Shown piece after piece: positions 33,062 through 44,690 of a DNA stretch of 64,000 bases. The notes below the pieces were generated by a model. The model had not been told where the DNA came from. It was given only the letters and a program-made list of their open reading frames with translations, and did no database searches. A program made the position numbers and the translations under genes. The DNA is from Acanthosepion lycidas (taxonomy: Eukaryota; Mollusca; Cephalopoda; Sepiida; Sepiidae), in assembly GCA_963932145.1 (NCBI GenBank), contig OZ010581.1, forward strand, positions 87,954,287 through 88,018,286, read 5' to 3'. Position 1 is the stretch's first letter, and the number at the start of each line of letters is the position of its first letter.

Positions 33062-33430
33062 AACTCTGACATAAAAATGAAAAGGAGAACATAATTGACT
33101 ACGACGGAAATATCTAGAGAGTGCCTTAATCCCAACGTCATCTACAGTAAATTTGCGGCCTGGCTCTTACAACATTTTTACCATTCCTGGCACATCATCT
33201 AATAACACAGTATGGATTACCTACTTACGAAAGTGACTGAAAAATAAAGAAAGACTCTAAATGAATTCGGCTAGATAAAAAAAAAAAAAATGGTAAAATT
33301 CCCATAACCGCTCTGTCATGCACATGTTTAATCCTACCAAACATAACAAATTTTGTCCGTTGATGTACTGAAGGACGAAACGTATCACAAGTAAACATTT
33401 TCCACTTTGTCATACAATTTCCCCAGTACT

Positions 33431-33435
<5 letters not shown>
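33062..33435. other. flank of the endonuclease fossil, no further domain
   Basis: This may include decayed downstream sequence of the element, but I cannot read a domain in it. A 14-A run lies at about 33278-33290. Confidence 0.4.
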
Positions 33436-33510
<75 letters not shown>

Positions 33511-33523
33511 GAGAGAGAGAGAG
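33436..33523. repeat. (TA)n followed by (GA)n microsatellite
   Basis: A TA tract of about 70 bases followed by a GA run (33509-33523). It gives spurious Ile/Tyr open frames on both strands. Confidence 0.95.
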
Positions 33524-35204
33524 ATGAAAGAAATAACAATCCGAATTTTAAATTTAGCTAAATTAAATCAACAAAGATATTTAAGCGTTTCTCCAATTAA
33601 CTATCATATACTTTTAAATCAAGACTAAATATATGTTTTTCAGTGTTTTTCAAGTATATCGAATGATGAAGGAGAAGTAGAAAAATAGATTATGAGTAGG
33701 TTTATGCCTTCCATCACATTGCTGGATCACCTAAGCGATATCGCCTTATTCAGATAACAACTTATGACACCATTGATTTTTTTAATGTCACAGATATCAA
33801 ACTTTTTTTTAAGAAGAGTCTAAATCACTTATTTCTTTAAATTCTTCCTAAAATGGCACTTCTTTAGGTATCGAAAATCAGTTATTTTCGTAGTCAGATT
33901 CTTTTAGGTGTTTTTTAAATTTTTTTCCGCATTTTGTAAAAATGATTTTGATAACTGCGATCAACCGGTGCAGAAAGCAACTTTGTTTTATGCTTTTCTA
34001 TTTAAAACAACTCATTGAAAGTTCTTTAAAGCAATTGATGTCATGGAGCAAGCATCCAAAAGAAAATGATTTACCATTAAATGTGTTCATTTCGTTAACA
34101 ATGATAATGCATTTGACACACAGACAAAAAGCAAGATGTTGAAACGCTGCATTTTTAACTCATTTAATTTCTTTGTTTTAACTTAGCATCTCAACTTTTT
34201 TTGAAATGGAAAAGAAAGTTAAAACAAATTCAATAAAGTTTGGCGCTGTGCCAGATTTAGCCAAATCTAACATATACATCTGCATGAAAAACACGCACAC
34301 ATGTTTAATATGCTTTCTTAATGGGCAATTTGAACCTCGAACTTTTCTAATTCGCACTCAACTTTTTAAAATGTACTCAAGGAAACAGTGGGCTTAAAGT
34401 TGATATTTATAAAAGAGTTTGGCGAGTAACTAAAATATTTGTGTCAATAGGAAATTAGAGACGATTTAATATTTGATAAAAACAAATAAATTAATTTAAA
34501 TTATTTAACATGAAATAAATTTCTTAATTCTGACGCCAAAAGACATTCAAATATTTCTTCGGGTTCTATATATCAAAAATTAATATTAAAAAAAATACCG
34601 ACAAAGTTTATGCAAGATGCAGAAATTGTTTATATGTACATATAAGGTAATATGCAGGGCTGCTTACAAGTAAGTTGTGCTTGTGGTATTGGATCCTGAA
34701 AATTTAGAAGCGTCTGCAACTTTATATATGCAACAATGGAGTTGAAGTCTGGTGAGAGTAATCGAAGTAGTTTGTTACGTGTTGAAAATTGTAACAAAGA
34801 AAAAAATGATTTACCAAAACACAGTGCTAAATCACAAATATTTAATTTACAAAAATACAAGATAAAATATATTCAATATATACAATTGTGGCATACAAAA
34901 ACAGAAAACACAGAGTTTACGGGCGAAGTGTTACGAAGAAGGCAGGTGAGTCAAGTATCTTTATCACGTTAGGGCTAGCAAAGTAATTTAAGTGCTATTA
35001 CAGGAAATCCACAAATGTGAGTATATATAGATTAATTTGTAGTTTGGTTAATGAAAATAGTCAAAACTCTATTTACCAGATCTGGTCCATGAGGTTCTCT
35101 TTAGGGTTTTTGTTGGTCGGCATCTTTTCTTAGAGATTCTTTCGGCTGGATATAATAATCCGCGAATCAAAAGTCCGGAGTTGATAACGGCAGAAATTCC
35201 TTTT
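33524..35204. other. gene-free stretch, nothing recognised
   Basis: AT-rich sequence. Short open frames at 33942-34142, 34206-34397 and 34736-34972 show no domain or splice context that I can support. Confidence 0.5.
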
Positions 35205-36540
35205 CTCAACTATTTATTACTGTGAAAATACAGGAAATGTGGCACAAGGCCGAAAAAGGGGGGACGGTCATCATTTGTCTTAATTTTAAAACTTAGCTAG
35301 CCACAACCACTGTCCCAGTCATACAAAACAATATTCCTACCACCAAAACAACACATTCATACTTACCATTCTTACTACATCCAGCAAAATACCTCATTAT
35401 CTCAATGTAAATCCTAAATAGTCCCCATATGTACAAATATTGAACGTCGGGGTCACAATTAAAAAGAAGGTACTTTCTTTTTTCTTATCCATTTTTTAAA
35501 GGGAAGGGTAGGGGGTGAAAAGCATTTTTTAAATGCAGTTAATAAATTCCGCCTTATAGGCGAAACTAAAAAAAGTAAAGAAAAATTAACAGACAAAACA
35601 CAGCAGGTGACAGACAAATATTAGAAATAAAACATAATTTTCCCCCGAAAGCGAGACAGCAAAGAACAAATAAATAAATATACACAAAAATTCACATGAC
35701 GAAAGAGAACAAATAAAACAGTGTTCACCTAAAGGCAAGACAAAAGTACAAAAAAAAACAAAACAAAACAAAATAGACAAAAATTAAAAGAACAAAGATC
35801 GCCAAAAGGCGAAACAATAAATTAAAAAAAGAAAACACAAAAAATAAATAAACAATAAAACGAAAACGCTAGACAAAAAAGGAAAACAAAGAAAATACGA
35901 AACTTTCAACAATAGATGGAGCTAGTTAAAAAATCAAAATGGCTGACGCTATGAAAGCGAGTCAAACAAATAAACAAAAGAAAATAAATTGACAAATTAG
36001 ACAATACAAATATTAGAGATAAATTTAGTACAGAAAAAAAAAAACAAAAGAAAAGAAAACAGGAAAAACTTAAAGGAAGGAAAGAAACAAAGAAATAACA
36101 AGAAATTAAGGTTAGTCAAAAACTAAAGTGAAACACTGGCTGGGGTTACAAAATAAAAAACGAAGATACATTTAAAAGAGAAATGAAAGAAAAGGAAAAT
36201 GAAAATCAAAAAGAAGACTAGAATAAAAAGAAAAAGAAAAAGTGAAAAATTAAGGGGGTAAAAATAAAAAATGAGGAGGGTAAAAAAAGGAGAAGAAAAA
36301 AAATCAAAATCTTTTTCAAAACAGTCGTAAAAAAAAGGCGGTAATAAATAAAAAAAATTCTACCAAAAATTAAGTTTAACACAAAAAGGGTAAATTCCGC
36401 CCAAAATAAAAGAAAAAAGAAAACGAAAAAACTGTCGGGCGGTAAACAGCAATCAGTAACGATCAAAAAATGTCGACCAAAAAGTCAAAATTCCCTCTTT
36501 CAACTGACAACTATTTTTAAAAAAAAACCTATTCATAGGG
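35205..36540 (-). mobile_element. LINE fragment: shared 3' end plus long T-rich region, no ORFs
   Basis: On the minus strand 35455-35205 matches the last ~280 bases of the LINE at 17380-17660 (GTACATATGGGGACTATTTA, TGGCTAGCTAAGTTTT, GGCCTTGTGCCACATTTCC, AATAAAT end). Upstream on the same strand (36540-35470) lie ~1.07 kb of T-rich DNA with no LINE coding sequence. It is either a long 3' UTR of a 5'-truncated copy, or a 5' UTR joined to the 3' UTR by internal deletion. Confidence 0.65.
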
Positions 36541-36560
36541 GCTAGCACCTAAATGGCTTT

Positions 36561-36620
36561 TTCTAGATGCTTCTCGAATCATCTAGATTTTTCTCGAATA
36601 TACTAGAATGAAGAACATTC
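36561..36620. promoter_or_regulatory. heat-shock-element-like array
   Basis: TTC and GAA triplets alternate at 5-bp intervals: TTC 36561, GAt 36566, TTC 36571, GAA 36576, aTC 36581, GAt 36586, TTC 36591, GAA 36596, GAA 36606, then GAAcaTTC at 36613-36620. Contiguous inverted nGAAn units are the binding pattern of heat-shock factor. Half of it is also a 20-bp tandem duplication. It lies just beyond the upstream edge of the minus-strand LINE fragment. Function is inferred from pattern only. Confidence 0.45.
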
Positions 36621-37092
36621 TATTTCTAATTTCTCTATTTTACAACTACTTCATGAATGAAAACTTTTTTGTAGGACTTTTTTGTAGGACTCAGTAGAAT
36701 CCCTTATTATAGAAATGCATCCTCGTAACAAGTTAAATATAGTTCCTCTAAGACAGACAAATGTTCTTGGAACCAGTTTTATATCAAGCGCCAACGATGG
36801 AGTGGGCAATGATTTATATTCCAACAGGAAACATAGCAAACATGTACAAACATCAACAAAAGTTTAAGATCACTTAGCTGTAGCAAGGTCATTTTTCGTT
36901 TCTTTTTTTTTTCTTTTTTGCATTGCATTGCATCGTATGAAATTGTAGGATGATTTTTATTATTACATCAGCCATTATTCACACTTTGTTTATGACCGAA
37001 AGGTTTTTCTCATTGCCAAATAAGCAGCCATTTTGACAGTATTTGTTTAGTGAATGAGGCTTTGAATATAAGAAGCGTGTCCTCACTTTCTC
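36621..37092. other. gene-free stretch, nothing recognised
   Basis: It contains a T-rich run and repeated TGCAT near 36920. It may include unrecognised flank of the Tc1-like element that follows. Confidence 0.45.
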
Positions 37093-37990
37093 ATGCACAA
37101 AGAGTCAAAATGGAGGTTGTACGTGATAAAAGGCTATTCTGAACGTAAAAATGCAAAGTAGACTGTAGGCAAACAGTTGTGCATATTGCTAGCGTGATTT
37201 TCCAAGATTCAAGAACAATTAGCGACAAGAAGAGAAGTGAACCTCCAAAGACAACCAGTGCTATAGATGGCTATTTGATGAAGTGTATTGCTACACGATA
37301 CCCAAGAAGTTTTTGTACTAAGATACATGATGCTCTGATCCAAAATAGTAAAATATTGCTTCTATAATAGTTTCACACCGACTGAAATTTAAGTGTTCAT
37401 CATTTAAACTGGCTCGTAATCCACAGCTAACTGCGGCTGTAAAATTCAAGTGTCTGGCATTTTCTTAGCAACATGAAATTTGAACAGCTGAAGACTGGAG
37501 CAAAGTTATGTTTTTACAGTGAATCTCCAGTGCAACAGTTTCTTATGCGTTAAGCAAATATGGGATGACCAGCTGGCAAGTGATTTGATGAAACGTACAC
37601 AGTTTAGACTATGAAGCATGCACTAAGCCAGATGATTTGGGGCAAAATGTACAAATCTGGAACAGCTGGATTCTACTTCAGATGAATAGTGCAAAGTATG
37701 TGGAACTATTACAGGAGAACATTGTATATACACATTCATCAGTGCACAATATTTATGACTGATAATGCTTCATGTCACCTGTTAAAGATCGTTCAGAATT
37801 TTTTATATGGGGAATTTATGTCAAAGACAAATTTGCAGAAAAACAACCTTCAAATAACGAAGTGAGAAGTCTGGACAAAAGAAATAATGGTTGATTACTA
37901 TAATGTTGATTACTGTAATAACTTGGTACTTAGCATGGCCAACTGTATCGAAACAATAATAAAAAGCAGTGAAGGTCATACAAAATATTA
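37093..37990 (+). pseudogene. Tc1-like transposase, decayed
   Basis: Starting at ATG 37093 ('MHKESKWRLYVIKGYSERKN'), the reading follows a Tc1/mariner transposase through several frames. A helix-turn-helix-like N-terminus is followed by 'YSESPVQQF' (normally SDES; the first catalytic Asp is lost), 'KHALSQMIWGKMYKSGTAGF' and 'IFMTDNASCH' (second catalytic Asp kept). The C-terminal 'SMANCIETIIKSSEGHTKY' with stop at 37990 corresponds to the usual '...AKGGHTKY' end. The third catalytic block (NPIE.LW) cannot be read. Many stops show it is inactive. I could not define its terminal inverted repeats. Confidence 0.75.
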
Positions 37991-38684
37991 ATCGAGTTTC
38001 AATAGAGGTCCTTTCGAATTTCGACAAAAGTATTGCAGGGTTCAATAGAAAAAGATTTTCTAAACAATGTTGGGTATATGAAAATTGCCTTCTTGGTCGA
38101 TGATAATGAAACTCTGCGTAATGCAGTCTAAGCTGTACAGTCTTGACAGATGGATTTCACTGCACAAGCATTGGCATGAAACTATCTCGGTTATGATGCA
38201 CATTTGAGCGCTCGTTGATGTCTATCCAAAATTCAAATATCCTTTGTATACCTTTACTATTCTGGCATGAGAAAAAATTGAATGGCTGCCAGGTCAGAGT
38301 TACCTACCTCTCTGCCTATTAGACTTGTTATTTAGAAGATTAGAAATGAAAATTATGCTTCAACCGTGTTATGTGAATGTCGGGTCACTTTCTTCGAATT
38401 GATTTAGCCTGTCCATTTATTAAATATTGAAATGAAAATATATTTTGTTCAATGCAAGCATATTTTTGTATTTGTTTCATATTGCCGAGTTCTAAAACTA
38501 ATTTACAATGCCTTTCTAAACCATGTTAATAATGAACAAGTATAATTAATTTTGAAGGAAATACATAAAAATACGCACAATAGTAAAGAAACGTAAACCA
38601 CGTATACAGTAAATAAATATATGAGAATAATAAACATGACGAAAGGTGATAAGTAAACGTCATCCAATGGTAGGGATGAACATA
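37991..38684. other. gene-free stretch, nothing recognised
   Basis: AT-rich flank between the Tc1-like pseudogene and the second mariner MITE. Confidence 0.45.
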
Positions 38685-38760
38685 TTAGGTTGGTGCAAAA
38701 ATAATGACGTAATAATGTCGTTTTTTGACGTCAAAAAACATTATTTTTGCACAAACCTAA
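38685..38760. mobile_element. mariner-type hairpin MITE, copy 2 (76 bp)
   Basis: Starts TTAGGTTGGTGCAAAAATAA and ends TTATTTTTGCACAAACCTAA, with TA on both flanks (38683-38684, 38761-38762). The interior TTTTTTGACGTCAAAAAA is palindromic and matches copy 1. It is a few bases shorter and slightly asymmetric. Confidence 0.88.
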
Positions 38761-39478
38761 TATTAATCAACAAAAAGTACAATCTTCGAATCCTATAGTT
38801 TGAATACCAGAACACCTATTAAATAAGACAAAATAATATCTTACATTTCCAACATAACTTCAATATATAAGAAAATGATATATGAAATTTTATATACCAG
38901 AAAAATGTTAGGAAATTTACGTCAAAGTGGAAAATATATAATTGTTAAATGATTACCATGTTCCAATTGCGGCGAGCATGCCACTTATCAAGCAATAAAG
39001 AGAGATTATTGCAACAACTTGATATTCAGCAAACATTATATATCAAACATGGATATATTTTTACCAGTTGTTTACAGTTGTTTATATAGGACACAAATAC
39101 ACGGAATATAATCTACAAAAAGAAGACTACACATATTTGAAGCTATAATCTTTCTAAAATATATTTAAAATTAAGAACTGCCGTAATTAACGAAAACTCA
39201 GATACAATCAATGCAATAGATTTATAAGTGGGCTGTATACAGCCATATTAATGATGAAAACATTTTAAATTATAACGTTCTATGTACCAAACATCTGAGT
39301 AGAGAAAATGTTCCGACATTTCAAATTCGTTACATAATATCATTCTTGAAAAGCAATGATGTGTTAAAATATATGAATAGATCCACTCTTCATACACACT
39401 GGAATCAAACGTCAGTTATTTTGTTCGAACAATAGGACATCACTAAAAATTATTGACAGCAAGATTTTCTATGCATTT

Positions 39479-39558
<80 letters not shown>

Positions 39559-40401
39559 GTGTGTGTGTGAAGAGTTATCAGAAAATAAAAAAAGAGTTTG
39601 TGGAATATGAAGTTTGTAGTCAAAAGAAGAAAATAGAACATTAGAAAATAGTTAAAAACAATACGAAAACCAATATTAAATATTCCACTTGGTTTTAGTT
39701 ATGCTTTTGCAGAAGTATTGAAAGCACTTGTTTTTACTGTTGTTTACCCAATACAGGGCCCAAGAACCACTCAAGGTAGAGTGTTACTAAATCAGGTTGT
39801 TGCAAGAACGTAAAAAAAGAGAGAGTAAAAGGTGTATATTATGAGAATTTGTCAGATAGATAACGATTGAGACTGAACTTTTAATATTAAGATTGTAGTG
39901 ATCGGAGAAGCTTTCGTTCGGAATGTAAGTATTCTCTGAAGAATCTGACTAAAAGTTCCTCCTTACCAATGGAATAAGGGGAATGAAGCCGAGACGATTC
40001 TTTGTAAATGTCATGTCGGGTACTAGCCGCGAATGACCGGACTACTAGAAATAAAGAACTATAGCAAAAAACATCAGAGAACTGTGCGAAATTCATGTGT
40101 TATCATAAAATAAACTATTCCGAACGTTATTTGTGGGAACAGTTTAATATACTTTTAGCAAACGACTAGTAGCCGTCACAATGCAGGCATAAGTTAAACT
40201 AAAAACTTTATAATACAAGTATTATAATTCTTCTTTAATATTGCAGCTACTGCTAATTTATTCAAGTGCTTCTAAATTCATAAGCTGACACAATATTATT
40301 TAAAATCATAGATAATTAGATATCTTGTATTATTCTGTAATATTAAGAATGTACGAGTAGCCTGCCAAAATAAAAAAAAAAAAACTCAACGTGACATCGA
40401 T
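38761..40401. other. gene-free stretch with (TA)n(GT)n at 39482-39569
   Basis: The only clear feature is the microsatellite: about 60 bases of TA followed by GT/TATG repeats. A reverse open frame (40096-39887, 69 codons) is somewhat GC-richer but shows no recognisable domain. Confidence 0.55.
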
Positions 40402-41195
40402 ATCCCAAGCGATCGAAAGTCATCAAGAGAGATGTTGAACAGGTGATCTTGTGTGCGAATAGATATGTTCACTATGTCCGATAAATACTCCACTGGGTCC
40501 ATTCGGTGGCTTTGCTATTCGTCGCAATTTCCAAGAATGATCCTCTAACCAATTCCGGGAAACTTGTGCTAGATAACAATCTGCATTATCCTGCTGGAAT
40601 AGCCTCATATTGCTGGAGTACATGGAGTGTATGAATGGTCACGAATTAGTGCGACGTAACTCTCATCGGTTAATTACGCGTTTAAGTGGACCAGCGAAAC
40701 CAGCCCAAAACCATAATGGAATTGCCAACTTGATGCCTTCCTGACAAGTGGCATCAATGACCTCATTCAGTGCATCACAATTGAATAACAACTTGAATAG
40801 TGATTCATCGGATAAAACCACACGTTGCCAGGTATCCAATTAGTGATGTCATAAGTACAGGCGAGGCAGTGTATTCGGCATCGTAGCATTAACAATGGCA
40901 CCATGATGGCTCTCCTATCCGGCAAATTAACGAACCTAATGAACGCTGAACGAACCTACTGAAGATGCGTCTGGTGTTCCCTACTTTGGATGCGGATGTG
41001 AGCTGGCCCAGTGGCGCATGTCTGATACAATAGACAATTCGAGCTTGACGTCTCTGGTGACGATTATTAATAATGTGTGGCCGGCCAATGTGAAGTCTTA
41101 GGTGATCGGCAATGTCTTCCTTTATGCATTCCCAATACGAAGGAAGGTCAGCTGGATAAAATTCAGATAGAATATTCCATCCGTTTGACATTCAC
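40402..41195 (-). pseudogene. Tc1-like transposase, second subfamily, decayed
   Basis: Minus strand. 41191-40889 holds the N-terminal DNA-binding part: 'NNRHQRRQARIVYCIRHAPL' then 'GQLTSASKVGNTRRIFSRFV', like the paired helix-turn-helix of Tc1 elements. Then 'RVVLSDESLFKL' (about 40820) gives the first catalytic Asp. 'LFQQDNADCYLAQVSRNWLE' (40605-40545) gives the second. 'PPNGPSGVFIGHSEH' stands where SPDLNPIEH is expected. Frameshifts and stops between blocks show it is inactive. The sequence is clearly a different subfamily from the 37-kb copy. Confidence 0.78.
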
Positions 41196-42010
41196 TATCT
41201 TGTCCCGTTTGAGTTTCGATAATTAATATCGACATGCAATGGGCAACCTAGCCAATTTTATACTGACTAAACTGATTGGGCATTTTCACGACATGAATTT
41301 ATGTTGATGTCTCATAGTTCCTGGCATTTCGTTTAAACAACATATACTTTTGAAAGAAATAAAGCTCCAAAACTTATATTAATGCCCTTTGGTTTAATTT
41401 CGCAGATGACATGAAAGTGAAACTATCATGGCATGTAATTGAAGAATTCATAAATTTTGTTGAATGTGAATCTAAATAATAAAAAAAAACCCACAGTTCT
41501 AGAAGCTCCATTCTTCCATTGATAAGGATATAGTTATAAAAAATACTCTAGTCTTCCCCCATTTACTTTATTTATATGTGTTAATATGTCTGAGTAGATA
41601 TTGAAATTTTCTGGTACAATCAGTGATTGAATAAACGTTTGCCGACAGGTTGTTTATTGATATATTTACTGGTTTCAGTCAAATATCTGTTCATAAATTT
41701 GTGTTGTTAGGTTTAAAATTATTTGTTCATTTTTTACTTTCAAATAGAAATAAAAATTTGTGAACATATTTTGTTTACAAACAATATATCAGATTATTTC
41801 TTTTATGTGTCATATCGCAAATCTTAATCTGCTTTTAAATTCAAGGGAGACGATTAAGACTTAATGCACATAATAGATGTATTTATGAAAACAAAGGGTT
41901 AGCCTCTAAAGCTATCACACTCAAACTATCAATGTTTTTTAAAGAACTGCATATCGAAAGAAAATAATCAAGATACGTATCTATACATATAGAGGTAAAT
42001 AATGATAGAG

Positions 42011-42078
<68 letters not shown>

Positions 42079-42213
42079 GCTAATTATCAGTTTCACTATA
42101 AGCAGATTATGAGGACATACACATATTTATGTTTTTAAACTCAAACATGTTTTTACCCTTTATGCAAAAGATACTGTGAAATTGATTAGTATTTTTCGTG
42201 CTGGACATTTATA
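41196..42213. other. gene-free stretch with (TA)n(GT)n at 42016-42078
   Basis: A TA tract of ~42 bases is followed by ~20 bases of GT. Nothing else is recognised. Confidence 0.55.
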
Positions 42214-42293
42214 TTAGGTTGGTGCAAAAATAATTTCGTTTTCTAACATATGTTACTATGTGAGAAAACGAAATTATTTTTGCACCAACCTAA
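42214..42293. mobile_element. mariner-type hairpin MITE, copy 3 (80 bp)
   Basis: Starts TTAGGTTGGTGCAAAAATAA and ends TTATTTTTGCACCAACCTAA (exact complements), flanked by TA (42212-42213, 42294-42295). The stem continues as TTTCGTTTTCT...AGAAAACGAAA to a small loop. The interior differs from copies 1 and 2, which share a GACGT-containing centre, so it belongs to another subfamily. Confidence 0.9.
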
Positions 42294-42789
42294 TATTTGA
42301 ACGCTGTTTCACGGTTGAGCAGACCAGTTCAGTTGATAAAACAGCCAAATTAAACATTACTGGTAAAAATCATTTACTACCATGCTGAAAATATTCGTAT
42401 GAAATTTGGAAATCCTTTACACAAACTTGGTCATTTGTGAGGCTTCGACATAATTGATCAGGGACTTCTGAACTGTACTTTTGTGTACGATTCACTATTT
42501 AAGTTTAAGGAAAAATGTTTTCTCCTTGAAACAAATTGTATCGGTCACAAAGGTAAATACTATAATACAGGAGTGGTGAAAATAGTGGTATCATTGAAAT
42601 CAACCTCTTGTAAGCGTAACGAAATAGAGTTCTCAATTAAATAATGTTCTGTCTGAATCTCGAATTGAAATGATATTTTCTACTGAGCTCCTTCCAGAGA
42701 AATATCAAATTGTAAAGCCTTCTAATATTTGCATTTTGGAAATACCTCTGGCCTATTTGCCACACCTTAAATGTAACGTGTTCCTTCAA
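42294..42789. other. gene-free stretch, nothing recognised
   Basis: AT-rich sequence between the MITE and the LINE tail. Confidence 0.45.
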
Positions 42790-43200
42790 TACGTCGGTGA
42801 CTTAGGTCTACCATAACTTCCTGTCTCTTGTAGCTCTAAACAACTATTGTCTTTTTACCATAATTTTTCCGCTCGGCCAGCCATTCACACAAACTTTCGA
42901 GGGAGGTTACTCACTGTCCCACCTGTTTTCAATATGTCTTGTAATTTAAATTCTCGTAGTTTTCCTTTTTGACTGTATCTCAGAAATTTAAACTATTTTT
43001 CCTGACTTTAAGTATAATTCCTTTTCAGTTTCCCATTTTTTAAATCTTCCTCGTTACAAAGATATTCAGTCTAAGTTATCACTAGTACCACATCTGTCGC
43101 TTCCAGTCTGTTACCCATCAGTGAGTAAATTATCCAGACCTCAACGCCACAAAGAAGTGTATATATAGCACAAATTCAGTACTTTTGGTTATAGTAAAAT
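42790..43200 (-). pseudogene. LINE reverse transcriptase C-terminal tail, remnant
   Basis: Minus-strand reading from about 43170: 'AIYTLLCGVEVW' (usual 'VLLYGCETW'), 'GNRLEATDVV' (usual 'RLEAFEMW'), 'NEEDL', and later 'FKFLRYSQKGKLREFKLQDI' (usual 'KFLGHI.RKG.LE...L.G.I'). Stops occur throughout. It is the same type of tail as at 236-478 and 44290-44690, but not the same copy. Clade uncertain. Confidence 0.45.
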
Positions 43201-44289
43201 TTCCTATATCTTAATGCTTTTAATTCTTGTGAACTATCTTTCGCTATTCCAATACGCCTTAGGAATGCTATGTTACTTTTTACATCTTTTACACGGAGGA
43301 AAAACATGCTCTTTTATTTTTTCTGTCAGTGTTCTTGCGGAACGATGCAGAAAGTATCAGTTAGAAGACAGTCTTTCACGTGATACTAAAGATAGCAACT
43401 GCTGTCTAAAACTTATAAACAATTAAGCTTTTAATACTAATTTTCCTTCTTTCTATTACTAAGCAGGTGAATGTCCAGTCAGCGTGTACCATAGACCCTG
43501 AAATCTCTGATGGACTTTTTGAATAAATGCCCACAAACCAAAAAACTGAATTTCTATAAGATCTAACGTAGATATAAAAGTTAATCAGACTGATGGATAT
43601 ACAGACAACCAGAAAAATTGAAATAAAAGGACGATACAAAAAGAAATATTTTAAACAGGGAACCATTTTATGCAATAATTTCTACGGCAGTCAGTTTTAT
43701 TTTCTCGTGTTTTTAGACTTTCACATATTTGTTTTCTGCTCTCTTTGACGCTAACGCAGTGATTGTTACATTGCGTACCTAATATCTTGTCTGAATTGAC
43801 AGAATCCAGCCTCGTATTGACTTGTCTATTTAATTATACATCTATTAAATGTGTCATTTGTAAAGATCTTCACCAAGATATGTATGCTAATTTTAAATTG
43901 AGGGAAATAGACAAGTCGTTATGCTTCATTAAATGTCAACCCGGCAGATTTCATGTGTGTCATGTCTGAGATGGTTTATTTAATACATTTTCAAAATTTA
44001 TATTGGACATTGAAAAGCAATATTTTAATAACAGCTCTGGTCTGAGCTGATAGCGATTTACATTAAATATGGCAACAATTATTTGTTATATATTTAATTA
44101 TATCCTAATTCATTTTCCTTATGTATATATCAAGCGATGTGGAGTGGCCAGCCACAGAAAACGGAATTGTTGAACAGTTTTCGCATTTCAGCGAAAACAG
44201 CTTATATTTAATCGAGAATACCAGGTGACAAATTCATTTCTCTGTTCTCTGTTCCGTTAATAAATAGCTATATAAAGTGTCACCTTGAT
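43201..44289. other. gene-free stretch, nothing recognised
   Basis: Open frames at 43214-43426 and 43675-43406 have no recognisable domain. Confidence 0.45.
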
Positions 44290-44690
44290 ATGCCACAGTT
44301 GAGAATATCTGGGAAATATTTTAACAGATAAAGAAAATGTAATACCGAAATCCGAAGGGGCATTGGGATAGTAAAAGATGCCTTCCAAAAACTAAAATTA
44401 CTAAAGAACAATAAAATATCGCTGCGCGCTAAGAAAGTAGTGCAAAATTGCTATATAATATCAGTCCTTATATATGGTAGCGAGTGAATTTCCTCACAGG
44501 TAAGAAAACTTGAGGCAACAGAAATTTAGTCCGGCATAAAGATGTTGACAATATTCTGGATGGAAAATGTACGCAACGAAGAAATTTTAATCAAAATGAA
44601 ACATAAAAAGTCAGTGAATCCAAAAAGAGACGTTTGCAATTTCTGGAACACAAAATCAGAAAATTACATGCACAGGTAATAACAGAATTA
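44290..44690 (+). pseudogene. LINE reverse transcriptase thumb/C-terminal remnant
   Basis: Plus-strand reading: 'EYLGNILT' (RT block 7-like), 'AKDAFQKLKLLKNNKISLRA', 'KKVVQNCYIISVLIYGSEWI', 'VRKLEATEI', 'NVRNEEILIKM' and 'KKRRLQFLEHKIRKLH'. These follow the order of 'YLG..IT', 'A..AF.KL..L......L..K', 'VLLYG.ETW', 'RLEAFE', 'NEEVL' and 'RRLQFLGH' in non-LTR retrotransposons. A stop interrupts it at 'SEW' and elsewhere. Core RT is absent. Confidence 0.6.
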
